Source: Priapulus caudatus
Lineage: Eukaryota; Priapulida; Priapulimorpha; Priapulimorphida; Priapulidae
NCBI RefSeq assembly: GCF_000485595.1
Contig: NW_014577547.1
Location: forward strand, 23,011 to 67,666
DNA: 44,656 nucleotides
Direction of reading: 5' to 3'
The notes beneath the pieces were generated by a model that was given only the letters and a program-made list of their open reading frames with translations, was not told where the DNA came from and ran no database searches. Both the position numbers and the translations under genes were made by a program. The stretch's first letter is position 1. Each line of letters starts with the position of its first letter. Of the stretch, positions 1-11,983 are shown piece after piece.

Positions 1-462
1 GTGTGTGGGCGTGCGTGCGTTCGTGTGTGTATGTGTGTATGTGTGTGGGCGTGCATGCGTGCGTGTGTGTATGTGTGTATGTGTGTGGGCGTGCGTGCGT
101 TCGTGTGTGTATGTGTGTATGTGTGTGGGCGTGCATGCGTGCGTGTGTGTATGTGTGTATGTGTGTGGGCGTGCGTGCGTTCGTGTGTGTATGTGTGTAT
201 GTGTGTGGGCGTGCATGCGTGCGTGTGTGTATGTGTGTATGTGTGTAGGCGTGCGTGCGTGCGTTCGTGTGTGTATGTGTGTATGTGTGTGGGCGTGCAT
301 GCGTGCGTGTGTGTATGTGTGTATGTGTGTAGGCGTGCGTGCGTGCGTTCGTGTGTGTATGTGTGTATGTGTGTATGTGTGTATGTGGGCGTGCGTGCGT
401 GCGTTTGTGTATGTATGTGGGCGCGCGCGTGTGTAGGTGTGTTTACCCATCATTCTACATGA
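1..462. repeat. GT-rich minisatellite with two-monomer higher-order structure
   Basis: Tandem 40-bp monomers built from GTGTGTGGGCGTGC blocks. Two variants alternate: one reads TGCGTGCGTTCG (starts at 1, 81, 161) and the other TGCATGCGTGCG (starts at 41, 121, 201), giving an 80-bp higher-order unit. Later units gain a GCGT and become 44 bp. The tract is almost entirely alternating purine/pyrimidine. All three forward frames are open and give Cys/Val-rich peptides, which is expected of such a repeat and is not evidence of coding. The array is cut by the window edge. Confidence 0.9.
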
Positions 463-2040
463 TTCCGCTTCAATGGTAATTAAATCAATGACAACGACAG
501 GAAACGAAAGAAAGCTCATCACGGCTAATTTCTAGATTAGCACCATATATCAATCATCGGCTGGTACACATGAGCGCACGCGCCCCACTTCGCACGTACC
601 CCAAGACACCCACCGCACACATCCACACACCCACGCATTCACGCACATATAGACACAATGTATAATCGAAACTTTTCTATATAGCTGTTAGGGTCTAACC
701 CAGAAATAAGTGCAAGCACCTTGCATAGATGTGAAAAATGTGAGATAGTGTGATTGTGTTGAAACGTGATTTCTAATCTAGTCATTTGTTGGCATTGTTA
801 TCTGTGGCGGATGTATGCGGGTATCGACTCTATGGACCGTGTACAACAAGAACAATAAATGTATCGAGCATATAGTCAGCGATTTCTTATTCACCATTAT
901 TGCTAATCGCAATTATGGGAACGTGGGGCAGTAATTACGTCACTACGTTCGTAATTATTCTGTCTTATAGGCAATCATATCGCGCAGGCTCTGTGGTGTA
1001 ACGAATTGGAATTTTGATAGAAATATTATACGAAATGTTCAGGGTAACTCCTACGTGCACTGTCAGAGCGCACGTGCATGCACGAGCGCCTATGTCTAGC
1101 ATTTGTACATGCGCGCGTGCGTGCATGTGTGCATGCATGCGTACGCGCTCGCGTGTGTGTGGAATTGTCGTTAGTTAGATAGTTAATTATAGTTACTTGT
1201 AAATGTGAGTATTCTGTTTAATAGTAACAACTATATACAGTACGTACACGTAAGAACATCATTATGACCTTACTATATTGAGGTGAGGTCGGTCGTTTAA
1301 TTGACTGGAGAAGCTTCCATGATGATATTACCTACGATGAATTAGTTACATCTAGAGGACGTATATGACCGCCATGCACACGACTAGAGTAATTGCTGCA
1401 CTGCCCGCTTATGCAGTCATACCATCTCCATGGAAGCGGCATCTGGCTTTCTTTTTCAAAGAATTTGCCCGTCTTCAATTTGGGTTTTACAAACCATGTT
1501 TGACAAAGCCAACAAGAAGATGACTCTAACTTGAAGGCGGTCGACTTGTGGTACGTATACACACAGATGATGACACTCTGTGAGTTATACTCTATGAGTT
1601 ATACTCGCGTACTCACCCGCACTGGCACACGCGCAGTGCAGCTACTATTCATGAGGTATTGATAACCTGGCTAATTTATTGGCTTCTTAATTAGTAGCTC
1701 CATGAAGTAAGTAAATTACTTCGTCCAGTGAGCGCGGTCAGTACATCCAACCATGTCCTGCACAAATGATACATGTGAACGGAACTATAGCCACCGTCAG
1801 ATTAAATTCGTAGCAAATAAAACACTCTAAAATTAAGCAAATGTAACCAACTTTTTTTCCTGGATAATTTCGTTCTAGTAATGTTTAAGCGAATCTACGC
1901 AATGAATAATTGAAGTGCTTATCTCCCATCTTTAATGCTTAATATCGTGTTATTCTTAATTTTATTTTATTGTTTTCGAATGAAAATATTTTACCCGATA
2001 ATTCCGTTAGCGCTGATTATGTTTGCGGTTTATGTATCTG
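463..2040. other. No gene seen
   Basis: Ordinary AT-rich DNA with a short CA/GCGT-rich patch near 1080-1165. I see no exon with splice sites, no TIR element and no RNA gene here. Confidence 0.5.
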
Positions 2041-2400
2041 ACAGTTGCACATGTGCGCAGCCACTCGTAGAGTATACTCACTGTTCTCCACTCCATATCT
2101 CAACTATATCGTGGAGCTTTGGTCGCGCTGTAGCTGCGGCTGTGAGCTGTCGCAGCTCGTTGCGAGCCGTCTTAATTCCTCCCGCGAAGAACGCGGGAAT
2201 CTCTGCAGGCAGGTGGGAAGCCGCCGTCCTGTGATGCCGATGGTCGCAGGATCACGTAGCAGCGACACCCACCACTTCAGTATCATTCGCGGCAGCTTTT
2301 GTGCGGTGCCGTGCTGCGATGGCATCGTCTTACCGAATATATGTTCCGCCGAGACCACAATAAGCAGCTATGACTATACCGACTTCCTGCGAGTAGTCGA
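2041..2400. other. GC-richer island with overlapping open frames, unassigned
   Basis: Base composition rises sharply relative to the flanks and both strands stay open for 80-130 codons. No frame resembles a family I know, and no convincing acceptor/donor pair brackets it. It contains a short hairpin at about 2181-2203 (TCCCGCG...CGCGGGA). It could be an unrecognised exon, a CpG-rich regulatory patch or a transposon fragment. Confidence 0.25.
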
Positions 2401-2440
2401 AATTTACGTATATATAGTTATGTATTTGTTAGGGTTCTAG

Positions 2441-4839
2441 GGTTTCGTTGCACCGTGCATGCAACATCTGGCAGGTGAGCACTGTTCCCCTCTACAAAGA
2501 ACAAAGCGGCAATCTAATCAATCGGTATCTAAAGACAAGTTGGGTGCGAATAAACTGTGCCGAACAATTGTTTAATTGGGGAAGACAAACAGTAGAAGAA
2601 AACTGTTTATTGTTGTGATGTTCCCCAACTTGTGCGCATATATTCGATGCTACATGCGCGTTTACGTCTCACGGTGTCATACGATACGTGTACCTTAGCC
2701 GCTTATCACTCATTCAACATCGAAATGAGCGCGATTAAATATACTCCATCACCATGTCCAACAGTCTATTTGTTTAAGCATTGTGATCCCGTTTCATCGA
2801 AGTCTTCTCGATGACTTGCACAATTAAGCACAAAGACGTTTCATTCTTCAACAAATAACTTAGATATCGATTTACGATTTACGTGGACAGTTCTAGGGGC
2901 TCTATCCAATTTCCAGCTCGATGGCTAGTAGAAAGTCTGAAATGCCCTAGCCGTTATCCTAACCCCTTATGAAGACAAATTCCGACTTTAGGAAAATTTC
3001 AGTCCTAAACACTTCATCGACACTATCATTCGGACCCCGTGACATGTTCTCCCCTGTCATAGACTGTAATTGCGTCATAGTTATGTCTTGGTTACATTGC
3101 GAGTTATATTTAGTAATTCTTACTAAAACCTAAATCGTGAAAAACGCGTCGTTAACATTATGACAGTATTTGCCTTATCACAATCCTAGACATGGATCGC
3201 TAATCCTGGGGTTTCTCAAAGCTAAAAATGTACAGGGGTAATTAACAGCTATTTAAAGAAATAACTGACGTTATTCCAAAAAAACTACTAAGAATAGATA
3301 TTTTTAACGATTTTCCCAAGATATCGTCAAAACGGTTTCTATATTGAGAGATCCTATCCGGCGAGGATCATGGCTTAGAGAAGTTCACGCTCGACTAACT
3401 ACAAGACGTGTGCTTCATTTAAAACTATAGAGGCAAGGAATCTAGCATCTCTTTGCATCGTATAATGAGACACCTTCTCACAGTCAGCTGTTAGTTGGCA
3501 ATTAGTCAGGATTTTTTGCTTACCAGCATCCAACATCATATTTTTTCAGTGTTCCTGATCCTGTTCCCTCATCATTTGCGGTTCAATAAACTACAGTTCA
3601 TTAGATTTATCGCCAGTCGCAGTACCATACACAACACTGATTCTATATGAACTTTCAGTGACATCTGACGGTGGATTTTAGCAACCTCGGAAGTTGCGCG
3701 TCACGCAGTCATAGAATTTGTACACGTGCGTTATTAGCTTTAGCTTTCAGAGCACGGTCGCTGACAAGTTTGTTTGGCTTTTCTTGCACTAAACTTTCGC
3801 GGCAATAATACACACTATTACACAGGTTAAAATGTAAATGGCTCGTGATAAAATTTGACAGTTAAAGTTAATGGAAAGCAATATATTCGTGTTTCTATGA
3901 ATTCAACTGCTTTTTGTTGAAGGCTATTGCATATATATGGGCACTCAAACAGAAAAGACATGTATCATCACTACGCAAGGAAATAATTATAAGTTTCTTG
4001 ACGCACTCGTATGCTAAACAACCATTACCATATCCACAGATCGGGTTTTCGTTTCGGTGTTCCCAAGAAGGTCAACAACGGCGCTACAATATAGGTCATA
4101 TAGATGTGTTCAGTGTTTATATCGCCCGTTGTAATAGTTAGGTTCAATGGCATTTAATAACTGCCAGCTGAATGTCTTTTAGCAGGGATTCGGGTTTAAA
4201 ACTATTTGTATCTCACGTGCCACTCCTGTAGGTGCCTATATTGTATAAATTACAGCGATTATTCTGGCAGTCCATATCCAGTAGGCGGCAAGTTTAAGTG
4301 TCTATTTCATTTCTAACGAAAACAGAGACCGGTTCTTCTCACTTCTTTTTAAACACACACGAATTTTCTATGGTAGAATTTGTAAAAATTTTGTTGCCAT
4401 TTTTTTACATTAAAAGTAAGAACTAACGGGACTAAACGTATCGTCAAGTTCTTACCTGATAAGATTGTTTCTCAACTAGTTAAAAATCCAAAAAACCTAG
4501 ACGATTTGATATTATGTTCCTGACATTAATTGTTTGCTATGGGCTATGTATGAGTCACGAGTGTATGATTCACATCGAACAATATAGTAAAATTGGAAGT
4601 ATAATGCAGCAATTTAATCATAAAAAGTGAACAGAATTACTTATATTTTGTGAAAAAGTGGATTTTTTTTTAATTTGTACTATTTACGGTGATGTAATCA
4701 CTTTAAAGCTTTATGAATACATATTAATATGTAATATAAGCTGAGAATTAACATATTCATGACAGTTTACGCGTGTATATTGTATAGTTGGTTAAATGCT
4801 TTAGATCAATGAACTAGTGGCGACACCTTTTGGAATACA

Positions 4840-4840
<1 letters not shown>
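2441..4840. other. No gene seen
   Basis: AT-rich, stop-dense sequence. The longest forward frame (3914-4141) has no homology or splice context that I can recognise. Confidence 0.5.
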
Positions 4841-5100
<260 letters not shown>

Positions 5101-5689
5101 ATAGTATATATTGCCCACTTATATATATCGTGGCGAGCGCGTATATATATAATATATATATACGATCATTTCATAAAGTTTGTTGAATAGAAACTTCATG
5201 GGTTTGTGAGGGAAAAGTCGACCGATCTTTCAAAATTATTTCTTGAGGAAAAACGTAAAGTTTTATACAGTCTATTTTAATAAATAATAGCATGTGTATT
5301 ATGCCGCATATTCCATAGTCGGTATCGGATAATAGCAATGCGAGGCGACTGACACCGATTGTTCGTGGCTTCAACGTGTAGTTGGCTGAGCGCCAGAGTC
5401 GTTTCAGAACATAATCGATGTCTAAACTGAGCACTCGGAGGAGCCACAGACCGCCGCAAGGCAGTCCCCTGAAATTCTCTCAATCCGTTAAAGTATTTGA
5501 TTAATTAATTAATCTAATTAAGTGAAAAATTAATTACATTAATTACAATTAATAATTAATTGGATCCGATTAGTGGCGAAGCGTGCAGGTGGGAGCTGTG
5601 TACGCTTGGCCCCTTAGCCTTGTGGTTGGTGTTTGTAAGGTTACAGCCAGCGCACCCTAGCGGAAGTGAACTGAACGTGCATGGTAACA
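5101..5689. other. AT-rich intergenic DNA, no gene seen
   Basis: Contains TATATA runs (5100-5165) and a cluster of TTAATTAA-like words (5500-5565). No coding or RNA feature recognised. Confidence 0.45.
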
Positions 5690-5700
5690 CACACACACAC

Positions 5701-5896
5701 TTGATCCTATAATATAATTATGATTTATTAGTAGAGTACTTTAGAGTACCATACTAGTATTGTATACCTACTTTATCGTATTTCTATCATAGTATTTTAT
5801 ACCATACTAGTACTGATTGTAGTACTAGAGATATAGAGTATCAATTACGAGTTACGTTTATGATACTCTTATGAATATTATTTATAGAGATCAGTG
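5701..5896. repeat. Decayed copy of AT-rich TIR element inside (AC)n
   Basis: The right end reads TATAGAGATCAGTG followed by ACACAC, and the left end is TTGATCCTATAATAT after ACACAC. It aligns with the better preserved element at 12793-12980. The left TIR has degenerated. Confidence 0.6.
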
Positions 5897-5925
5897 ACAC
5901 ACACACAATGGCACGCCGGTGACAT

Positions 5926-5959
5926 TAACCTCCGCCACGCCCTGGCGGAAGTAATAATC
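5926..5959. repeat. CCTCCGCC...GGCGGAAG hairpin motif
   Basis: AACCTCCGCCACGCCCTGGC followed by GGAAGTAATAATC. Related hairpins sit next to (AC)n at about 13012-13045 and 30963-31000, the last one directly beyond the 3' end of a LINE remnant. I infer that it marks the terminus of a dispersed LINE/SINE-type repeat. Confidence 0.5.
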
Positions 5960-7630
5960 TTATCTTTAAAGGCTCTGGCCGTTAAGCTTTAGTTGCAGAA
6001 ACTAGAGTTTATGGGGGCCGCAAGAACAGCAATCAAATTATATTCGAAGATTTTATCAATTGTTTCTAAATATATTTTATGTCCTTGATTAACACGCGGG
6101 TGAGCGACTATCCAACTTACCTGCAAAAGCAATAATTCGGTGCACGATCGACGCAGGAGTGTGAGGACGGGCGGAGTCAGAACAAGGAGAACACGTGATT
6201 GATATGTAAGGGTTATGTCGGCGACATAACTGGAGATTCTTCTCCGGACGAGACGTGCTTTGGATTGTTCTAACAACAGAATATGTGGACTGTAAAGAGG
6301 CACTCGTCTATCGCTGATTAGCGCGACGTTTATGCATTCACCAACACGTAAAAACCCTTGCAAGCAGGAGATTCTCGCAGCTGCTGAGAATATTCGACTA
6401 ATCCAAGCTCGGGCCCGATTTTGTACTAAACGTAATTTACTGCTTTTTAACAACACGATCGCTCTCAGGCGAATCCTGCCTTCCCGGTAAAAGAATCACC
6501 TGTGTCGCGTCCGTGGGTGAGCGAAGCTGACGATCATCTGGCGTGTGGCGCTTTCGCCGATGCTGAACGGCAGCACATCGATCGCTGTCGCCCGACCGTC
6601 TAAACATTAATACAGCAGCACGTCCCCCGCGCGCCGGCTCGCCAGCTGATTTCCAATCAATCCACGGCCGTGCTCCAGCGGGGGCGTTCGCACGCCCGAC
6701 GCGCCGCTTACGGGTCTCGATTCCGGTTGCCATGTGACGCGAATCACTCGCAATTCTTTGGCCGCTACTCGGTGGCGCGCCGTCGACCTCCGCATGATTA
6801 TTCGTGACTGTTACGTCCCGTCGCGCGCGAGCCCCGTGAGAGCGACACGAGGATCGTCTCAACCGCGTGTCGTGTTCCATCCCTGCCGGCAATCGAGCCT
6901 GTTAGGTATGACGTGTCAACGCTGCTACATTCCCGACACTCGGCTACCCGTGTTAGCGGTGTGTAAGAGGAGGGACGGGTACTAGCCGCGATCGCGCGTG
7001 ACCATCAAGCACGACTACGGGGCTGACCTCGCCTTACCGTTGCAAGGCGCCGAGGCTAACGGATCCCTGTGAGCAGTTCTGTATGCTTCGCCGCGCATTA
7101 ATCGAGCGCGTGCCCTGCATAAATTATCCCGCCGCACAGGCTGCTGTGCTCTCTTACACGCGCGAACACTTTGCCTAATTCTAGTTACCACGTGGCTAAT
7201 TTTCGTACCCAGCAGCCTTACGTGGTGTCTGTGTTGTGACTGTGTGTGGTATGCATGTGTGGGCCATGTGTCGCGGTAATGGAATAGAACACTTTGTTTT
7301 CACATGGCCTAAGCATTTATAATGGAAAATGCACGGCTATTTTAGAAAATCTAGCATAGCGTACGTCGATTGAGGCTGCCCGCATTTTCGAATGATGATT
7401 CTGGCTGTCTCCGCTATGTTAATTATCACCGTTTTACACTTAATGCCGGTGTGGCACAATATCAATTATGGGAAAGTTTTATATAGACGTTGCATTAGGT
7501 CACGGGCCGCGTAAGCTCAAGACGAATCAACTTGGGGCCGGTCACCTGGTTCAGCACGATGTTACGAGATACTCGGGCCTGTTGGTGTTAGCTATATTAT
7601 CCACGGTGCGTCGCCGTGTGTGCGTAGCAT
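5960..7630. other. Duplicated non-coding block, no gene assigned
   Basis: Includes a GC-richer part (6470-7150) with open frames on both strands. Its counterpart at 13046-14486 does not keep any of these frames, since indels break every one, which argues against coding. Confidence 0.5.
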
Positions 7631-8063
7631 CAGGCCACTTGGGACCGTTTCAATAATAAAATGATGTTAATAAATACAACTTGTCAGTAAATATATAGTA
7701 CACCCTACAGTACCTAGTACAGCATAGTCTTAATGTTTGATATAACTTCATTCAACACCGTCCAATTACACGCTGCAAACACATAGCCCGCACGCCATTG
7801 TGCATGCACAGATACACAGTTAGGAACATTCTAACCTACTGTGTATCTGTAGCATGCACAATGCGGCGCTGCGGGCTTATTGTGCAGCGTTGGATACTTG
7901 GACGAGTGTTTTAAGTGAGTTATATCAAACATTTAAGACCTATTGCTGGTACTGCGTGCTGGTTAGGGTAGAAAAAAAAAACACAACTCTAGTAGTCGAG
8001 TACTGACAAGTTTATTTATTACCATCATTTCATTTATTTATTTAAACGCGGTCCAAGTGCCTG
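7631..8063. repeat. Foldback MITE, family 1, copy A
   Basis: Left end CAGGCCACTTGGGACCGTTT and right end CGCGGTCCAAGTGCCTG are inverted repeats of each other. The two arms fold around a centre near 7835, where GCATGCACAGATACACAG meets its complement. No transposase frame is present. Similar elements lie at 14487, 19631, 20117 and 22481. This copy has lost much of its arm symmetry through scattered indels. Confidence 0.8.
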
Positions 8064-8280
8064 CGTAGCGGCGTGAAGTGCACCAACGTGCGTGCGTGGC
8101 GTGCGTTCCATGTTATGTGACAGATTTGAACGAGAATTTATATTTTGAGCACTGTGGTAGTGTGTAGGTGGTTACTGGTGTTTTTAGAAATTGTATTGAG
8201 CTGCCCAATAGAGCCTATATGTGGCCATGCTAATTGATACTAATGATTCAATTAAGGCTTGAAAATATTAATCAGCGTCT

Positions 8281-8587
8281 CCCTCCTCTCTCTCTCTCTG
8301 TCTCTGTCTCTGTCTTCTGTCTGTCTGTCTCTGTCTCTGTCTCTGTCTCTGTCTCTGTCTTGTCTCTGTACTGCTGTCTCTCGTCTCTTGTCTCTGTTCT
8401 CTGTCTCTGTCTCTGTCTCTGTCTCTGTCTCTGTTCTCTCTCTGTCTCTGTCTTCTGTCTCCTTGGTCTCTGTCTCTCTCTTCTCTCTCTTGCTCTCTCT
8501 CTCTCTCATCTCACTCTCTCCCTCCCTTCCTCCTCCCTCCTCCCTCTCTCATCTCTCTCTCTCTCTCTCATCTTCTCTCTCTTCTCT

Positions 8588-8634
<47 letters not shown>

Positions 8635-8883
8635 CTCTCTTCTACTCTTTCTTCTGCTCTCTCCTTGCGCATCTCGTCTCCCTCCTCCTCTCCTTTCTCT
8701 CTCTTCGCTCTCGCTCTCTCTCTCCGCTCTCTGCTCTCCCGTCCCTCTCTCTCTCTCTCTTCCTTCCCTCTCTGCTTTTCTCCCCTCCCTCCCTCCCTGG
8801 CCCCTCCCTCCCCGCTCCTCTCTCTCCCTCGCACTCTCTCTCTCTCTCTCTCTCTCCTCTCTCTCTTCCTCCTCTCTCCTTCT

Positions 8884-8946
<63 letters not shown>

Positions 8947-9029
8947 CTCTTCTCTCTCGCTCTCTATCTTCTTCTTCTTCTTATTCTCTCTCTCTCGATC
9001 TCTCTCTCTTGCTCTCTTCTACTCTCTCA

Positions 9030-9097
<68 letters not shown>

Positions 9098-9253
9098 CCC
9101 TCTCTCTCTTCTCTCTCTCTCTCCTCTCTGGCTCTCCTCTCTCTCTCTCTCTCGTCTTCTCTCTCTCCTTTCATCTCTCTCTCTCCTCTCTCTCTCTCCT
9201 CTCTCTTCTCTTCTCTCTCTAGTCTCTCTCTGCTCTTCTTCTCTCTTCTCTCT

Positions 9254-9293
<40 letters not shown>

Positions 9294-9334
9294 CTCTCTC
9301 TGTTCTCTCTCTCTCTCTCTTCTCTCCTCTCTCT

Positions 9335-9366
<32 letters not shown>

Positions 9367-9408
9367 TCTGCATTCTCTCTCGCTCTCTCTCTCTCCCACT
9401 GGCACACG
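8281..9408 (+). repeat. 1.1-kb CT-rich (polypyrimidine) tract
   Basis: Continuous C/T-rich DNA. It starts as CTCTGT repeats (about 8290-8470) and passes into (CT)n with occasional CCT, CTT and CG interruptions. It ends about 40 bp before a good acceptor (CTCCTGCAG at 9438-9446) ahead of the sarcoglycan start codon, so it may serve as an enormous intronic polypyrimidine tract. Ser/Leu frames on the plus strand and Arg/Glu frames on the minus strand come from the repeat. Confidence 0.95.
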
Positions 9409-9494
9409 CCCACACGTCCTAACTCGCCACCTCATTTCTCCTGCAGACGAACGATCATCCCGTCGTGGCCGCCAGGGGTCAGCACCAGTGAGCG

Positions 9495-10367
9495 ATGGGT
9501 CGCGGCGAGGTGAAGGGTCCCGGCAGCGAAGCTAGCGACGCTGCCGACCCGGCGAAGGCGTACTACGCGACGGGCGTCTACGGCTGGCGCAAGCGCTGCC
9601 TCTACGGCTGCGTGCTGCTTCTGCTCGTCCTCATCATCGTCAACCTGGCGCTCACCGCCTGGATCATGAAGACCGTCGACTTCCACGTCGGTGGCCTCGG
9701 CCGGCTGCGCGTGAGCGACGCCGGCGTGATCGTCGATGGCGACGCTGAGTTCTCGGGTCCCGTGCACGCGGCGGGCGTGCGCTCGCGCGACGACGACGCG
9801 CTGCGCGTCGACTCGGCGCGCAACGTGACGGTGAGCGCGCGCGACGGCGCGGGCCGCGTGACGACGCGGCTCGTCGTCGGCGACCGCATGGCGCAGCTCT
9901 TCTGCCAGCACTTCGAGGTTCGCGGCGGCAGCGGCGACGATCGGCCGTACTTCTACGTCAACGAGCACGAGATGTACATCGGGCCGCGGCGGCTGCGCGT
10001 CGCCGGCCTGCAGGGCTCGGCGTTCGCCGACGCCGTGCAGACGCCGCTCGTGAGCGCGGGGGACGGCGACGAACTGCGCTGCGAGGCGCCGATGGGTCAC
10101 GTGAGCCTTGAGGCTCCGGCCGGGGTCAACGTGCACTCGGCCAGCGGCAACGTCGACGTGTCGGCCGCCGGCGACATCCGGCTCAAGGGCAGGAAGGTGA
10201 CGCTGGACGCAAACGACGTCGAACTGACCGGCCTGCCCGCGGCGACGCGGTCCGGCGGCGGCCGGTCCGGCGACGACGTATTTCAGGTGTGCGTTTGTCA
10301 GAGCGGACGCTTGTTCCTGGCCGCGCCCAACGTCAACTGCAGAGCAAGTCGAGACATCTGCCAGTGA
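9495..10367 (+). CDS. SGCD: Gamma/delta-type sarcoglycan, intact single coding exon
   Basis: This is a 290-aa type II membrane protein of the sarcoglycan gamma/delta/zeta family. In animals these proteins join the dystrophin-associated sarcoglycan complex of muscle plasma membranes. Visible features: a hydrophilic N-terminal tail; the family signature GVYGWRKRCLY (residues 27-37); one membrane segment (about 36-58); the extracellular N-glycosylation site NVT at N110, inside ARNVTV; the beta-rich body with YIGPRRLRVAG and VQTP; and the C-terminal cysteine cluster CVCQSGRLFL (C266, C268) with C282 and C289. Length fits the family (~290 aa). The whole frame is intronless, whereas vertebrate relatives are split into many exons. 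An acceptor at 9445-9446 suggests an upstream 5' UTR exon. Third positions are strongly G/C. It resembles gamma, delta and zeta alike, so the symbol means only this clade. A broken second copy lies at 17452-17918. Confidence 0.93.
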   Translation: MGRGEVKGPGSEASDAADPAKAYYATGVYGWRKRCLYGCVLLLLVLIIVNLALTAWIMKTVDFHVGGLGRLRVSDAGVIVDGDAEFSGPVHAAGVRSRDDDALRVDSARNVTVSARDGAGRVTTRLVVGDRMAQLFCQHFEVRGGSGDDRPYFYVNEHEMYIGPRRLRVAGLQGSAFADAVQTPLVSAGDGDELRCEAPMGHVSLEAPAGVNVHSASGNVDVSAAGDIRLKGRKVTLDANDVELTGLPAATRSGGGRSGDDVFQVCVCQSGRLFLAAPNVNCRASRDICQ

Positions 10368-10658
10368 GGGCGGGCTGCGTAGGCCGCTCTGGTTTCATCG
10401 ACGAAGACCGTGGATGTAGTGGCGGTGACTGTTAGCGCGTGTAACGACGATAACTGTACAAAATATCAGCCAGTACGCGTAACCATGACAACTGAAAAGG
10501 CGCCTGCTGGTGATGATAACTAGGAAGTGCGTTCAACTGGTTGGCTTCAGCAACTGATGAAGAAAATCCAGCAATAATATGAGGGATTCTAGGCTTAGTT
10601 GTCTTCGTTTTTCCATTAGCATGTCAGTTTATATCTATTTACACACAGATGCAAACAG

Positions 10659-10661
10659 ACA

Positions 10662-10708
<47 letters not shown>

Positions 10709-10745
10709 GCATGCACGCGCACCACACGCGCACGCTAGCAGGCAC
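10659..10745. repeat. CA/CGCA simple repeat in the sarcoglycan 3' flank
   Basis: ACACACGCGCGCACACAC... grading into ACGCATGCACGC. The inverted counterpart lies at about 17065-17165 and is visibly scrambled by indels. Confidence 0.85.
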
Positions 10746-11125
10746 GCACAAAATGTTTGTGTTTCTCTGTCATTACTTCTTGCTCCCAAACATCTGCTTG
10801 TTGTAATATAATATGTGTAAGATGATATTTAGTAAGTCAAGTTGTAAATAGTGACTCGACACACATAGCAGCTGCTATGCTGCACGGAATCCATATCAAG
10901 TATTTTAAAATATTTGTACGTAGGAAACTCTATAAAATAATGTTGCAAAATAGATATGTTCACTCACTAATTATCTGACATACCAACTAGCTTGAACATG
11001 TGTTTTAGATGAATTTATTGGTAGCGTCTGTGAATTTCCCAGCTAAACGCTGGTCTGTCTGGTAATAATTCGTTAGCAGGCATGCATCTGAGTCGGTCAC
11101 ACCTCGGAACATTCATGGATACTAC

Positions 11126-11163
11126 CAAGAGCAGATAATACACATGTGTATTATCTGCTCTTG
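11126..11163. repeat. 38-bp perfect palindrome with 7-bp flanking direct repeats
   Basis: The left arm CAAGAGCAGATAATACACA is followed immediately by its exact complement. ATACTAC stands on both sides (11119-11125 and 11164-11170), as after a transposon insertion. A relative sits at 41432-41472, and the duplicate of this one is near 16642-16680. Confidence 0.8.
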
Positions 11164-11273
11164 ATACTACTGCGTTGTCACGTTGATGCGTCACAGCAAC
11201 TGCCTCAGGTTATTAACCATAGCTTTTGGATGAAGGTGACGAAGGGTTGGTGATATGAACATTTGCTCTTTTA

Positions 11274-11279
11274 AATAAA
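11274..11279 (+). terminator. Candidate poly(A) signal of sarcoglycan
   Basis: An AATAAA hexamer about 0.9 kb past the stop codon. It is the first canonical hexamer I noticed downstream. No transcript evidence. Confidence 0.3.
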
Positions 11280-11776
11280 TGTATCCACTTGTGATTAGCA
11301 TTCACATTTCTTACGTACTACTGTCATTTCCATTCTACCGCACGCAGCGAAACTTAGGTATTCTCTGCCAATGTACAGAAGCATGCTGAACAGCGTTCAG
11401 ACACTAACATGACACATGCATGTTTCCCTCTGTCTCTCTCTCTCTCTCACGCGCTTCTCTCATTCATGATCTCCCTCTCTCACACGCTTCTATTGTTTAT
11501 GCTCTCACTGTCACATCTCCTACTCTTGTATTTTTTCGCAATGCTGCTAATCTGACCGACTTACCGATCGTCTCCGACTCTCCGCCCACATCACTATAGC
11601 GCGATCGCCACCTCTGCGCATATTATTCTAGACATCTTAATGCAAAGATCACTAACTCCTACTTCATAACTGCCCGCATTAAGCCGACGCAACGCGACTT
11701 ACTAAACGCATTAGCCTCGCGTGTACGAGCACGAGATTACGTACCCGGCTAATTCCAGCCTCCGGTCGTGATCGAT

Positions 11777-11983
11777 ATGCCCGATCAATGCCAAAGCTAT
11801 CGGCGCGGCGACCGCTCTGAAGTGACCAGCAGTTCTGTGGTCAGCAGCGAGAGTAACGAGTACGAGCTGCCAAGTGTTTTAGTGGTTTGTCGCTCGCGTG
11901 TCATCAACATTTCGCTGATCTCGTGGGAATGCGAACGAGACACATTACGGTGTCTTCACTGTGTAGAAGAGCTGTACGTGTGA
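11777..11983 (+). other. Unassigned small open frame (possible exon)
   Basis: A frame starting MPDQCQSYRRGDRSEVTSSS with mixed, non-repetitive composition. The copy in the inverted arm (15816-16016, minus) keeps MPDQCQSYR and NEYELP but shifts frame between them. No family recognised, and no clear acceptor or donor. Could be a 5' exon or chance. Confidence 0.2.

Noticed and set aside
1-462. Three overlapping Cys/Val-rich open frames of 80-150 codons
   Set aside because: Translation of a GT minisatellite; all frames are open for the same compositional reason.
6437-6892. 151-codon minus-strand frame in the duplicated block
   Set aside because: The counterpart in unit 2 does not keep the frame and no family is recognisable.
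8234-9535. 433-codon Ser/Leu frame and opposing Arg/Glu frames
   Set aside because: Pure product of the CT tract; no start context, domain or codon signal outside the repeat.
9432-10136. 234-codon minus-strand frame
   Set aside because: Antisense shadow of the GC-rich sarcoglycan exon.
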